Notes under the pieces: model-generated
Seen by the model: the letters and a program-made list of their open reading frames with translations, nothing else
Database searches by the model: none
What the model was told of the DNA's origin: nothing
Translations under genes and position numbers: made by a program
Shown: piece after piece, positions 16,552-24,477 of the stretch
How positions within the stretch are numbered: position 1 is the first letter of the stretch
Layout: every line of letters begins with the position of its first letter
IMG/VR virus record: IMGVR_UViG_3300025407_001065
Span: 1 to 40,374 of that record
Length of the DNA: 40,374 nt
From: a virus
Direction: 5' to 3' (one strand)

Positions 16552-16711
16552 TATTTTCCACTTCTACTAAACATTTATCGCCAGCTAGTTCTTGAATAAC
16601 TGCAACTAACTGGTCTATAGTATCGCTATCTAGTTTTGTGTCAGCAGTTTTATTGTCTGCAACTAGTTGCGATACTTTTATTGTAATTGATTCTTCAAAT
16701 AGTTTAGCCAT
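16544..16711 (-). CDS. Small hypothetical protein (55 aa)
   Basis: A 55-codon frame starting MAKLFEESITIKVSQLV and ending CLVEVENNG. Its ATG overlaps the upstream stop as ATGGCTAA, and its own stop overlaps the next start as ATGGCTAG. The same 8-nt overlap at both ends argues for a real, translationally coupled gene. The protein is acidic and predicted helix-rich. Function unknown. Confidence 0.65.
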   Translation of the reverse strand: MAKLFEESITIKVSQLVADNKTADTKLDSDTIDQLVAVIQELAGDKCLVEVENNG

Positions 16712-17054
16712 TGATATTCTCCAATGTATTTATTCTAGGCTTACGCCCACGCTTCTTGCCCGCCCCACGATTCGAGCCATTTGGTTTAATATCATACGCA
16801 AGACCAAGGCGAGTAGGTTCCATGCCATCAATTTCATCAATTTTTTCAATAGGAACACTAAATTTGCGACCGCTGCGATGAGAAGAAATAAACTTTAGCG
16901 TTCCCTCATCACTTACGACCTTATCTACATTGAGAAATAAACGTTTTTCCATTGGCATACCACCAAATGCTGGAACAGGACAACGTGCTAAAATACGAGT
17001 CTTGTCATTTACGATACCACGAGAAATCAATGCTGTTGCTAATTCAATATTCAT
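16704..17054 (-). CDS. Conserved hypothetical phage protein with basic AT-hook-like tail
   Basis: 116 residues. It starts MNIELATALISRGIV and has a central IDEIDGMEPTRLGLAYDIKPNG segment of a type I recall from T4-like cyanophage proteins. The C-terminal GKKRGRKPRIN resembles an AT-hook (RGRKPR), suggesting minor-groove DNA binding. The first ~70 residues could be a small beta domain (SVPIEKIDEID). It sits 4 nt after the upstream gene. Confidence 0.65.
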   Translation of the reverse strand: MNIELATALISRGIVNDKTRILARCPVPAFGGMPMEKRLFLNVDKVVSDEGTLKFISSHRSGRKFSVPIEKIDEIDGMEPTRLGLAYDIKPNGSNRGAGKKRGRKPRINTLENING

Positions 17055-17058
17055 TATG

Positions 17059-17757
17059 TTACGCTTTCACTTTCTTTACTAATTTATAGACTTTTTTGAT
17101 ACCATCTTGAAACAACATATACAGTAGCGGAATATTGTCTGCACTTCTGCAATAAACACGAACTGTGCCATAGTAATAACCTGTTTCAAAACCTGTGGCA
17201 GTACGAGTACACCAGCGATTTAGTTCGTATGGAAATGACAAGTCATCTTTGTTGTTATTAACAAACTCATACAACTCAAGTAGATTTTCTCGCTGTGTTT
17301 TTCTGCCACCATAGCCACCTGTTTGCCAACCCCAATAAGTTTCAAACTCAACCTGATAAGGAATATCTGGGTCATACCTTGTTTCACTTACCAGTTTAAC
17401 ATCAACTGCGATATTGTCAAGGTTTTTAATTTCAGAAATATACTGATTATTGCTTGTGGTAAATCCTTTGACTGATGCAAGCAATGATGGATCAGCAAGA
17501 ATTGCATCAAGCGCAGTGGTGCTATTCGTAAAGAAACGCAAAAATGATTCTTTACGAAGACGACAGTATGGATCAAGCTTTTTTAAGACATTTCGCATAT
17601 TTCCAAAAATATTCCAATCTCTTGGAATTGCTAGTTCTACACGAAAATGATACTTTCCATACCATAGTTTGTTTTCGGTACTAATATGCCATTTAAACAA
17701 ATGGTCTTTAAACCGATCACGGTATTCAATCAGCGTTAATTCTGCTATCTCTGTCAT
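17059..17757 (-). CDS. Hypothetical protein
   Basis: 232 residues, rich in aromatics (WHISTENKLWYGKYHFRVEL, YWGWQTGGYGGRKT, FETGYYYGTVRVYCR). The patterned strands suggest an alpha/beta fold. No family is recognised. The start at 17757 overlaps the clpA 3' end by 32 nt, a larger overlap than usual. No internal start looks better, and the phage-like codon pattern continues throughout. Confidence 0.65.
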   Translation of the reverse strand: MTEIAELTLIEYRDRFKDHLFKWHISTENKLWYGKYHFRVELAIPRDWNIFGNMRNVLKKLDPYCRLRKESFLRFFTNSTTALDAILADPSLLASVKGFTTSNNQYISEIKNLDNIAVDVKLVSETRYDPDIPYQVEFETYWGWQTGGYGGRKTQRENLLELYEFVNNNKDDLSFPYELNRWCTRTATGFETGYYYGTVRVYCRSADNIPLLYMLFQDGIKKVYKLVKKVKA

Positions 17758-19960
17758 CTTCTGCCACCAATTCTAACTTGTCACCATTTAGGTCCACCTT
17801 AATATTAGCATAGTTTCCTGTCTTGTCAAACAGTATTTTCTTTGCTAACGGAACTTTAATGTGTTCATGGATAGTGCGTTGCATTGGTCTGGCACCAAGA
17901 CTTGGAGTATATCCTTTCTTGCATAACCAATCCCATGCAGCATCAGTAAGTGAAACAGATGTATTCTTTAGGGCAAGTTGCTCATTAAGGTCACGAATAA
18001 ACTTCTCTGCAACCTTGCGAATTGTAGCGTTATCAAGTTTGTTAAATGTAACAATCGCATCCACTCGATTGCGGAACTCTGGGCGGAAGAACTCCTTAAC
18101 CGCAGCATCAACTGCATCCACATTTGTACCGCCACCAAAGCCAATAATGTTACGTTCGCTATCAGCAGCACCCAAATTACTAGTCATAATAAGGATAGAC
18201 TGGCGGCAATCTGCTCGTTTGCCATTGGTGCCAGTGATGAAACCTTCGTCCATAACTTGCAACAGCACCTGTGAAACATCAGGATGTGCCTTTTCAATCT
18301 CGTCAAAGAGAATGATAGAATGTGGATTCTTGGCAATCTCACTAATAAGCAACCCACCAGCAAGGTTAGCATCTTCATAGCCAACATAGCCAGGAGGCGC
18401 ACCAATAAGGCGTGAGATAGAATGACGTTCTTGATACTCACTCATATCAAAGCGCAGCAACTTCATACTTAAACGATCTGCCAATTGCTTGGCAAGTTCT
18501 GTTTTACCTGTACCAGTAGGTCCAAGGAACAAGAATGAGCCAACAGGCTTGTTATCAGCCTTTAGACCAGCCTGTGATACCCACACACGGTCAAGGACTT
18601 TATCAACTGCCGTATCTTGATTATACACAACTGCTTTAATCTCAGCGCCAATGTTAGGCATAATCTTTTGTGTATTTTCAGCGCCTAACTGTGCTTCTGG
18701 AATTCCAGTAATGCGAGAAAGTTCGCGACGAATCTGCGCCACATCAATGGTGCGTGAGCCACGTGCTTTTGTACGGCGCAATGCTGCAGCACTGTCAATA
18801 AGATCAATTGCTTTATCTGGAAGTTTCTTATCTGCTTGATAACGAGCAGATAGTTCTACTGCCTCACTAATTGCTTCATCGGTAATTTTTACACCATGAA
18901 AAGTTTCATAGTTTTCTTTAATACCAAGCAGAATAGTTTTACAATCCGCAATACTTGGTTCATCTACAGCAACACGATTGAAACGACGCATAAGCGCACG
19001 ATCTTTTTCAAACTGCTGAGTATATTCTTCCCAAGTAGTTGCAGCAATAACCTTAAAATCACCACGAGCAAGTGCTGGTTTTAACATATTAGAAAAATCT
19101 ACACTGCTATTACTGCCACTGCCAGCACCACGCATCTGATGCGCTTCGTCGATGAATAAAATAATGTTACCAAGTTCGGTAGCTGCTGTGATAATTTCTT
19201 GAAGCTTCTCTTCAAAATCACCACGATACTTTGTACCGGCAAGCAGCGAACCAATGTTTAAACTATAAACTTCATGGTCTTTTAGGAATTTTGGTACGTC
19301 GTTATTGACGATATTATATGCAAGACCTTCTGCAATAGCAGTTTTACCAACGCCAGCGTCACCTACTAGTAACACATTGCATTTGTTCTTGCGAGCAAGA
19401 ATCTGCGTCATATCAGCAATTTCAGTAGTGCGACCAATTACCGCTTCAATCTTGCCATTGCGTACCATCTCATTTAAATTAGTACAATGTTCATCTAGCG
19501 CATTGTTTGCTAGGTTAATATTTTTCTTGTTCTTGCTCTTATTATAAGTTTCAATAACCTTTTCAGGTTCAACGCCATATTTTTTTAGATAAAAAGCAGC
19601 ATGACTATGTGATTCTTTTGTAATTGAAAGATAAAGATCACTGATATGAATAGTTTGGCGACCAAGTAAAATTACTTGTGTAAAAGCACGATTGAATACT
19701 CGCTCAAGACTTTGTGTCTTTTTCGGCTCATCATCTATATTACTTTGTGGATAGTTTTCGAAGATATAATCTTCAATTTCTTTGGCTAGATTCTCTACAT
19801 CTACACCCATTGTCTGTAATACTTGCATAAAACTTTTTTCATGTAGCATAGAATATAGTAAATGTTCAACTGTAAAGTATTGATGATGGTTTTCAGCAGC
19901 AAATTGCTTGGCTACCTTAACAATTTTTTCAAGATCGTTGTTGCTATTAAATTGGGTCAT
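17726..19960 (-). CDS. clpA: ClpA-type Hsp100 AAA+ unfoldase
   Basis: 744 residues, close to bacterial ClpA (about 750), and without the ClpB middle domain. It has an N-domain (1-145), AAA1 with Walker A GDAGVGKT (200-207) and Walker B LFIDEAH (268-274), then AAA2 with GPTGTGKT (480-487) and LFDEIEK (551-557). IGF (606-608) within ERNIIGFGGG corresponds to the IGL/IGF loop by which ClpA/ClpX dock on ClpP, so it should feed the host ClpP. Both ATPase sites look intact. The promoter TTGACT-16-TATATT lies 6 nt from ATG. DnaJ lies just upstream, which suggests a proteostasis unit. Confidence 0.92.
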   Translation of the reverse strand: MTQFNSNNDLEKIVKVAKQFAAENHHQYFTVEHLLYSMLHEKSFMQVLQTMGVDVENLAKEIEDYIFENYPQSNIDDEPKKTQSLERVFNRAFTQVILLGRQTIHISDLYLSITKESHSHAAFYLKKYGVEPEKVIETYNKSKNKKNINLANNALDEHCTNLNEMVRNGKIEAVIGRTTEIADMTQILARKNKCNVLLVGDAGVGKTAIAEGLAYNIVNNDVPKFLKDHEVYSLNIGSLLAGTKYRGDFEEKLQEIITAATELGNIILFIDEAHQMRGAGSGSNSSVDFSNMLKPALARGDFKVIAATTWEEYTQQFEKDRALMRRFNRVAVDEPSIADCKTILLGIKENYETFHGVKITDEAISEAVELSARYQADKKLPDKAIDLIDSAAALRRTKARGSRTIDVAQIRRELSRITGIPEAQLGAENTQKIMPNIGAEIKAVVYNQDTAVDKVLDRVWVSQAGLKADNKPVGSFLFLGPTGTGKTELAKQLADRLSMKLLRFDMSEYQERHSISRLIGAPPGYVGYEDANLAGGLLISEIAKNPHSIILFDEIEKAHPDVSQVLLQVMDEGFITGTNGKRADCRQSILIMTSNLGAADSERNIIGFGGGTNVDAVDAAVKEFFRPEFRNRVDAIVTFNKLDNATIRKVAEKFIRDLNEQLALKNTSVSLTDAAWDWLCKKGYTPSLGARPMQRTIHEHIKVPLAKKILFDKTGNYANIKVDLNGDKLELVAEDDRDSRINAD

Positions 19961-19966
19961 AATATT

Positions 19967-19994
19967 AATATAGCACCTTTTCTATTTAAGTCAA
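19967..19994 (-). promoter_or_regulatory. Sigma70-like promoter for clpA
   Basis: TTGACT (19994-19989), 16-bp spacer, TATATT (19972-19967), then AATATT and ATG 19960. The -10-to-ATG distance of 6 nt predicts a leaderless mRNA. Confidence 0.6.
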
Positions 19995-20869
19995 GTGTTA
20001 ATTGGTTTGATTTTTTGTATTTGTGCAATTAAATCAAGTTGTTGTGCAGTAAGTGCAGATGGTATAAGGATATTAATCTTGGCAATATACTTGCCACGAG
20101 TACCGTTCTGTCTAGGGAATCCTTCGTCAGTTATACCAAACTGGCTTTGATGTTGAGTTCCTGCTGGAATATTAATTTCAATTGTTTTACCACTTGGTAA
20201 CATAATTGGTATATTGCAACCCATGATTGCTTGGAAACAATCAATTGTTATTTCTTCAATAATATTTTCGCCATTTCTTAAAAATCTTGGATGGCTACGA
20301 ACTATTATCTGAACTTCTAAATTACCACGAGGCACTGCTGGATTAGCATCATCGCCACGTCCAGAAATAGTAAAAACATTACCGTTTTCAATGCCTGGTG
20401 GAATTTCTAGTTGCAAAGTATCGGTTTGATTTGTTGTTCTAAATTCAATAACTTTTACTTGACGTTCGAACGTTTCTAAAAAATCCATTTCAATAGTTAC
20501 ACGAATATTACGATTTCGTGGTTGCTGACGAGTGGCAAATCCAAACTGTTGTGCAAATTGTTCGTGAAATGCACCAAATGGGTCTGGTCCGCCGCCAAAA
20601 TTAAAATGAAACTCAAATGGATTACCGCCACCACGGTGTTGTGCCTGGCCATATGGATTATACTGTGGTTGTGGATTGCGCCGAGTATGATCATAATGCG
20701 CACGAGCGTTTGGATCACTTAATGTGCTATATGCCTCGTTAATTTGCTGAAACTTAGCCTGATCACCACCCATATCTGGGTGATGCTGTTTAGCAAGGCT
20801 TCTAAAAGCTGCCTTTAATTCTTCGGGGCTAGCAGTTTCTGCCACTCCCAATGTTTCATAATGATTCAT
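19991..20869 (-). CDS. DnaJ/CbpA-type Hsp40 cochaperone
   Basis: 292 residues from ATG 20869 (MNHYETLGV), which fits the family better than a start 15 codons upstream. The J-domain with the HPD motif (AKQHHPDMGG) should stimulate host DnaK ATPase. A Gly/Phe/Pro/Gln-rich linker follows, then two C-terminal beta domains (LQLEIPPGIENGN, ISGRGD; LPSGKTIEINIPAGT). There is no CxxCxGxG zinc finger, so it is CbpA-like. A TATAAT sits 4 nt before the ATG, but without a convincing -35. It overlaps the upstream gene by 14 nt. Confidence 0.88.
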   Translation of the reverse strand: MNHYETLGVAETASPEELKAAFRSLAKQHHPDMGGDQAKFQQINEAYSTLSDPNARAHYDHTRRNPQPQYNPYGQAQHRGGGNPFEFHFNFGGGPDPFGAFHEQFAQQFGFATRQQPRNRNIRVTIEMDFLETFERQVKVIEFRTTNQTDTLQLEIPPGIENGNVFTISGRGDDANPAVPRGNLEVQIIVRSHPRFLRNGENIIEEITIDCFQAIMGCNIPIMLPSGKTIEINIPAGTQHQSQFGITDEGFPRQNGTRGKYIAKINILIPSALTAQQLDLIAQIQKIKPINT

Positions 20870-21869
20870 TTTTATTATACAATTTTTCTGCGTTTTTATA
20901 AGCAATCTTCTCACAAATATGTGGTGGTACTTGTGCTAAAATTTCACGCCATACATCAATAATTTCTGGATAATGTTCCCAAGCAGCAATAGTATGACAG
21001 TCTGTGCCAAACATGATTTGATCTTGCCAACGATTTAATAAAGCCAACCAGTCACGTTTAATCTTACCATTGGTTTCTAAGAAACTGCTTTCTAATCTTG
21101 CTTGTTTTTCTTTGCTCTTTAAACTATAACGACCTACCCAATCACCATATTTGTTGAGCCATATTTTGCGAAAATGAAACATATCTTTTTTACTAATCGT
21201 CATATAAACATTTTTATGACGATTTAATATTTCATTTGCATGTGCATCATCTGTGTATGCGCAATGTGGAATAATAAAATTAACATCTGAATATTCAGAA
21301 AATAATTTATTAAAATCTGGCCAATCACGTTCCCAATTATAATTTTCCCAATGAACCATTACAGGTATATTACGTCCTCGCAACCAATTCATAAGTATTT
21401 TACTATTTGGTGCTAAACAATTAACATATCGCTCACCAGTTAGATTTTTTTCTTTAAATTCAATAATATGCTGCTTATCAGCATGAACATAATGAAGTTC
21501 GCCAATAAATTTTGCGCCTGCCCGAACTTCATCCATTGTATCTTTAACAAAAGCCGTAGTTAAATCATCACGTTGATCCATACGCTTGTATGTGCCTAAC
21601 ACAATCTGCCCTGGATATTTCTTAGCAATATCTATAGTATGCTGACGACCATCTTTTTCTTGTTGATAACGTCCAAACAGCGCAAGGCGATACACTCCAG
21701 TTTGATTCATCATATCAATAATATGTTCGCCACTGACATTACTATTAATTTGTCCCATTGCGTCAAATATAGGACCATTGTATTTTACTTTTGGTTTGTT
21801 TAGTTTATTGAGTTTTAATCGCAAATATACAAAATATTCACAAAAATCTTGATAAAAATTATTCAGCAT
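20856..21869 (-). CDS. Amidohydrolase-fold protein lacking the HxH metal motif
   Basis: 337 residues with an amidohydrolase-2 TIM-barrel layout: GELHYVHADKQ (123-133), PVMVHWEN (169-176, H173), FIIPHCAY (198-205, H202), IMFGTDCHT (285-293, D290) and a C-terminal AYKNAEKLY. The first motif, normally DxHxH, reads FDAMGQI (35-41), so both N-terminal metal-binding histidines are missing. It may use a different metal arrangement or be non-catalytic. A sigma70-like promoter with a GAGGAGAT ribosome-binding site precedes ATG 21869. Confidence 0.7.
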   Translation of the reverse strand: MLNNFYQDFCEYFVYLRLKLNKLNKPKVKYNGPIFDAMGQINSNVSGEHIIDMMNQTGVYRLALFGRYQQEKDGRQHTIDIAKKYPGQIVLGTYKRMDQRDDLTTAFVKDTMDEVRAGAKFIGELHYVHADKQHIIEFKEKNLTGERYVNCLAPNSKILMNWLRGRNIPVMVHWENYNWERDWPDFNKLFSEYSDVNFIIPHCAYTDDAHANEILNRHKNVYMTISKKDMFHFRKIWLNKYGDWVGRYSLKSKEKQARLESSFLETNGKIKRDWLALLNRWQDQIMFGTDCHTIAAWEHYPEIIDVWREILAQVPPHICEKIAYKNAEKLYNKNESL

Positions 21870-21890
21870 AGAAATCTCCTCACTTAGATA

Positions 21891-21919
21891 ATTATGCCAT
21901 GATAAGGTCTATCTGTCAA
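21891..21919 (-). promoter_or_regulatory. Sigma70-like promoter for the amidohydrolase-dnaJ unit
   Basis: TTGACA (21919-21914), 17-bp spacer, CATAAT (21896-21891). A leader of about 15 nt with GAGGAG follows before ATG 21869. Confidence 0.65.
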
Positions 21920-21922
21920 GAA

Positions 21923-22537
21923 TTAAGTGGTGCTGATTGAGCCACCAGGTGGCTTTGTTGCCCCTGTTGCTGCGCTTGCTGCGGATGTTTTTTCTTGAGT
22001 TCTGCCATAAGCAGAAATACCAAGAATCGCACCAAATGCAAGGTGAATTAACCCACCATTTGACAGTGTAAGGCTTTGCCATTGAGCATAGGTAACTGTA
22101 TTTGCACCTAAACTTTTTAAGAAAATTGGCATCAACATGCTTAGAATTGGTGCAGCAACAAAGTCAAAGAAACAAATTAGCATATAAAGCCAACCCATTG
22201 CAGGACGCCAATATGACTTCATCCAGTGTTCGCTTGCTTTATCTTCTTTTTTATTTTCTTCTTTGGCTATCTGCGCACGTTCATACGCAACTTCATCTTC
22301 TTTTTGGTCTTCATGACGATCTTCAATCGCCATCTTATGATATTCTTTCTTTTCTTCTAACGCAAAACGCATTTCTTCAAGACGAAGTTTGCGAAGTTCA
22401 ATATTATTTTGGTCTGATTCTGATAATACAGGTGCAGGTGGAGCAGCAGTTTTTAGCTGTGCATCATCTGGACGTTCATCATCCGCCATACGACGAGGGC
22501 CAACTGGCTCATCATCATCTTCAATTGGTGCTGCCAC
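21923..22537 (-). CDS. Holin-like 3-TM-family membrane protein
   Basis: 204 residues using a GTG start at 22537, which has AGGA 7 nt upstream and overlaps the lipoprotein gene by only 17 nt. An ATG at 22741 would overlap it by 221 nt. The N-half is acidic, Pro-rich and then a long charged coiled coil. The C-half has WMKSYWRPAMGWLYMLICFF, a hydrophobic hairpin, and GLIHLAFGAILGISAYGRT, the pattern of the phage/GTA 3-TM holin family. It would permeabilise the inner membrane for lysis. It sits next to spanin-like genes. Confidence 0.72.
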   Translation of the reverse strand: MAAPIEDDDEPVGPRRMADDERPDDAQLKTAAPPAPVLSESDQNNIELRKLRLEEMRFALEEKKEYHKMAIEDRHEDQKEDEVAYERAQIAKEENKKEDKASEHWMKSYWRPAMGWLYMLICFFDFVAAPILSMLMPIFLKSLGANTVTYAQWQSLTLSNGGLIHLAFGAILGISAYGRTQEKTSAASAATGATKPPGGSISTT

Positions 22538-22919
22538 TGGTAGTTCCTGACTTGGTTGTACCTTGGGTAGAGGCTTGGGAATCGTAATAAGATTTGTATG
22601 CGTTAATTTGTGCTTGATATTGTCTAATGACTTTAACAAGATTGGCTTGATTAACAGATAGGTCTTCGTAATCTCTTGGGTTAATGGCGAAAAGGCTTTC
22701 GCTATGTGCTTTTCCAAATGCCGTGTCAATGTGATCTTCACTTCCAGGTTTTGCTGATTTATTTACCACGTGCCATTCAACGTCATTTAACTTAACTTGA
22801 TCTACGCTAGGTAGTACAAGTGTTGGACGTTCAACAGTAACAACTGCTGTGGTAGGCTGCATTGTTTGACAAGCAGCGAGTAATAAACATAAGGGAATTG
22901 CTTTAGCAACCTTGAGCAT
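22521..22919 (-). CDS. Outer-membrane spanin-like lipoprotein
   Basis: 132 residues. MLKVAKAIPLCLLLAAC is a signal peptide ending in a lipobox, so Cys17 should be lipidated. The mature part is moderately hydrophilic, with a Ser/Thr/Gly-rich tail. It overlaps the end of an N-anchored coiled-coil protein by 17 nt in another frame, the layout of Rz/Rz1 spanin pairs. Its length exceeds many o-spanins. The lysis role is inferred from context, since spanin sequences are poorly conserved. Confidence 0.65.
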   Translation of the reverse strand: MLKVAKAIPLCLLLAACQTMQPTTAVVTVERPTLVLPSVDQVKLNDVEWHVVNKSAKPGSEDHIDTAFGKAHSESLFAINPRDYEDLSVNQANLVKVIRQYQAQINAYKSYYDSQASTQGTTKSGTTSGSTN

Positions 22920-23304
22920 TGGTTAAACCTTTATTGACAGTATCTTCTATGCAGCGGAATGATTTGGCTGTTGCATCATTCATACGCTTTTGTAATTCTG
23001 TAGGCTTGCTTTGTGCAAATGCGCCAAGGTCACGATTATTCTTTGTGAATTTTTCTTGGATATCTTGCACTTCATTACGAGCAGCCTGATAATCATCAAA
23101 TGTTTTTTGTGAAATTGCTTGCTGTTCTTTTAAATCTGCTTGTGTTTTTTCTAACGTAGCAGTAGTAGTCTTAAGAGCAAAGTCTTTTGTTGCTACTTCT
23201 TGATTTAATCTTGCCAATTCATCTTGAGTATATTTAAAATACCCAACACCTGCGCCTATTAAACCAATGATAACAAATATCTTCCAAAGGCTAAATCCGA
23301 ACAT
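22903..23304 (-). CDS. Inner-membrane spanin-like protein
   Basis: 133 residues: an N-terminal transmembrane anchor (LWKIFVIIGLIGAGVGYF), then a long periplasmic coiled coil (about 28-100), and a C-terminal segment with two Cys. This is the Rz-type i-spanin design. With the overlapping lipoprotein it would bridge both membranes and fuse them at lysis, implying a Gram-negative host. No endolysin is visible in this window. Confidence 0.65.
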   Translation of the reverse strand: MFGFSLWKIFVIIGLIGAGVGYFKYTQDELARLNQEVATKDFALKTTTATLEKTQADLKEQQAISQKTFDDYQAARNEVQDIQEKFTKNNRDLGAFAQSKPTELQKRMNDATAKSFRCIEDTVNKGLTNAQGC

Positions 23305-23825
23305 TAGATAATCCCACTTAATCGCTTGATGTCTTCTATATCACTATTTAACTTTTTAGTTTCATTTTTTATTCTTGTGAAATTTTTTACACTTTCATCA
23401 TATTTTTCAGCAGTAAGCGGAACTATTTTTTCAAAATTTTCTTCGTTCATCTGTACATAATCGCCGCTTTTATACCAACGAAATTTCCATGAATCAGGTT
23501 TAATACCAGTTAGATGATCGAGGTCACCTAACATTTCTTTTATATAATTAAAGATGCCTGGTTTGCGTTGCACTTCAACAAATACTAAACGTTCATTATC
23601 GCTAACTTCACCTGTGCTTACGTCAGCGTCTAACACCCAATCGTAGCCATTTTCTAGATAGCTAACAAGATCATTTGCTGGCATAATATCACGAATTTTA
23701 AAACTTAAAGTGACAACATCACTTGCTTGTCCCATCTTGCTGTTATATTCATCAATGTGAATAGTTTCATCAACAAGATAGTTAAGGTCGCCCATTTGCA
23801 AACCTTCAGATATTTGGTTGCGCAT
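23304..23825 (-). CDS. Conserved phage protein of unknown function
   Basis: 173 residues from ATG 23825, chosen because AGGAG lies 9 nt upstream. The N-terminus MRNQISE|G also resembles a prohead-protease site. The body has YLVDETIHIDEYNSKMG and ENGYDWVLDADVSTGE, a conserved family in T4-like aquatic phages as I recall it. A helical C-terminus follows. The stop overlaps the i-spanin start by 1 nt. A virion role is possible but not shown. Confidence 0.7.
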   Translation of the reverse strand: MRNQISEGLQMGDLNYLVDETIHIDEYNSKMGQASDVVTLSFKIRDIMPANDLVSYLENGYDWVLDADVSTGEVSDNERLVFVEVQRKPGIFNYIKEMLGDLDHLTGIKPDSWKFRWYKSGDYVQMNEENFEKIVPLTAEKYDESVKNFTRIKNETKKLNSDIEDIKRLSGII

Positions 23826-24366
23826 TTTCTTCTGCTCCTGGTACTTCTTGTGGTGCAGCCTGAGGTGGCGCATTATTTGCAGTACTCTTATCAGTTAGAC
23901 CTTTTTCTATACTAGTTTGTAAATCAGCCAAATCAACTTCTTCACCTGCAATTTCAACACTTCCTTGCTTAATATCACTCATAAGTTTTTTTGGCAACAT
24001 CATTTCCACATACCAAATTGGAAAATCAACTAATTTTCCTTTATGGCTACCTGGTCTAATATCTGCTGGACTGCGAATTTCTACAGGAACTTGAACTTTA
24101 TCTTTGGTATAAGTTATCTTTGCACCATATGGCATAAGACGTTTAGCTGCAGATGGGTCTGGCATACGATCAAGTGGCCACATAAATTTGCATTTTACCC
24201 AATAACGACTAATAATTGGACCTTCTACTAACTCACCCAAACGCCAGTTTGGAAATGCATAAAAATCCATACTATCTAACACACGTTCAAAATCACATAG
24301 CATGCTTAAGCTAGCATCGCTCATATATAATTTCTTTATGCTTTCTAAATTTGCTTTAACACTCAT
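23806..24366 (-). CDS. Conserved phage protein of unknown function, late-expressed
   Basis: 186 residues from ATG 24366 (MSVKANLESIKKLY), with AAAGGTG 5 nt upstream. Conserved-looking stretches are FPNWRLGELVEGP, SPADIRPGSHKGK and WYVEMMLPKKLMSDI. The C-terminus is Ala/Pro/Gln-rich. No enzyme motif is seen. The late box CATAAATA (24390-24383) predicts late expression, consistent with a morphogenesis or virion function. Confidence 0.7.
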   Translation of the reverse strand: MSVKANLESIKKLYMSDASLSMLCDFERVLDSMDFYAFPNWRLGELVEGPIISRYWVKCKFMWPLDRMPDPSAAKRLMPYGAKITYTKDKVQVPVEIRSPADIRPGSHKGKLVDFPIWYVEMMLPKKLMSDIKQGSVEIAGEEVDLADLQTSIEKGLTDKSTANNAPPQAAPQEVPGAEENAQPNI

Positions 24367-24382
24367 AGCAACACCTTTGAGA

Positions 24383-24390
24383 TATTTATG
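24383..24390 (-). promoter_or_regulatory. Late promoter box CATAAATA
   Basis: CATAAATA lies 16 nt before ATG 24366. Initiation about 6 nt past the box would start the mRNA AAGGUGUU, with the ribosome-binding site at the 5' end. It heads the leftward run through the spanin/holin genes. Confidence 0.6.
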
Positions 24391-24477
24391 ATTGTTAATG
24401 GTCTTCAAAGATTACAACATAATTGTCATATTATGGCATTAAATAATTATGTGTTACAACCAACACAGGAATCTCAA

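Noticed and set aside
17823-18380. Plus-strand frame of 185 codons opposite clpA
   Set aside because: Antisense of a highly conserved AAA2 domain, with no ribosome-binding site and no recognisable protein features.
20874-20879. TATAAT 4 nt before the dnaJ ATG, as another leaderless promoter
   Set aside because: No convincing -35 at 16-18 bp; dnaJ is probably read from the amidohydrolase promoter.
22102-22587. Plus-strand frame of 161 codons opposite the holin-like gene
   Set aside because: Mirror of the charged coiled-coil segment; Leu/His-rich composition typical of antisense shadows.
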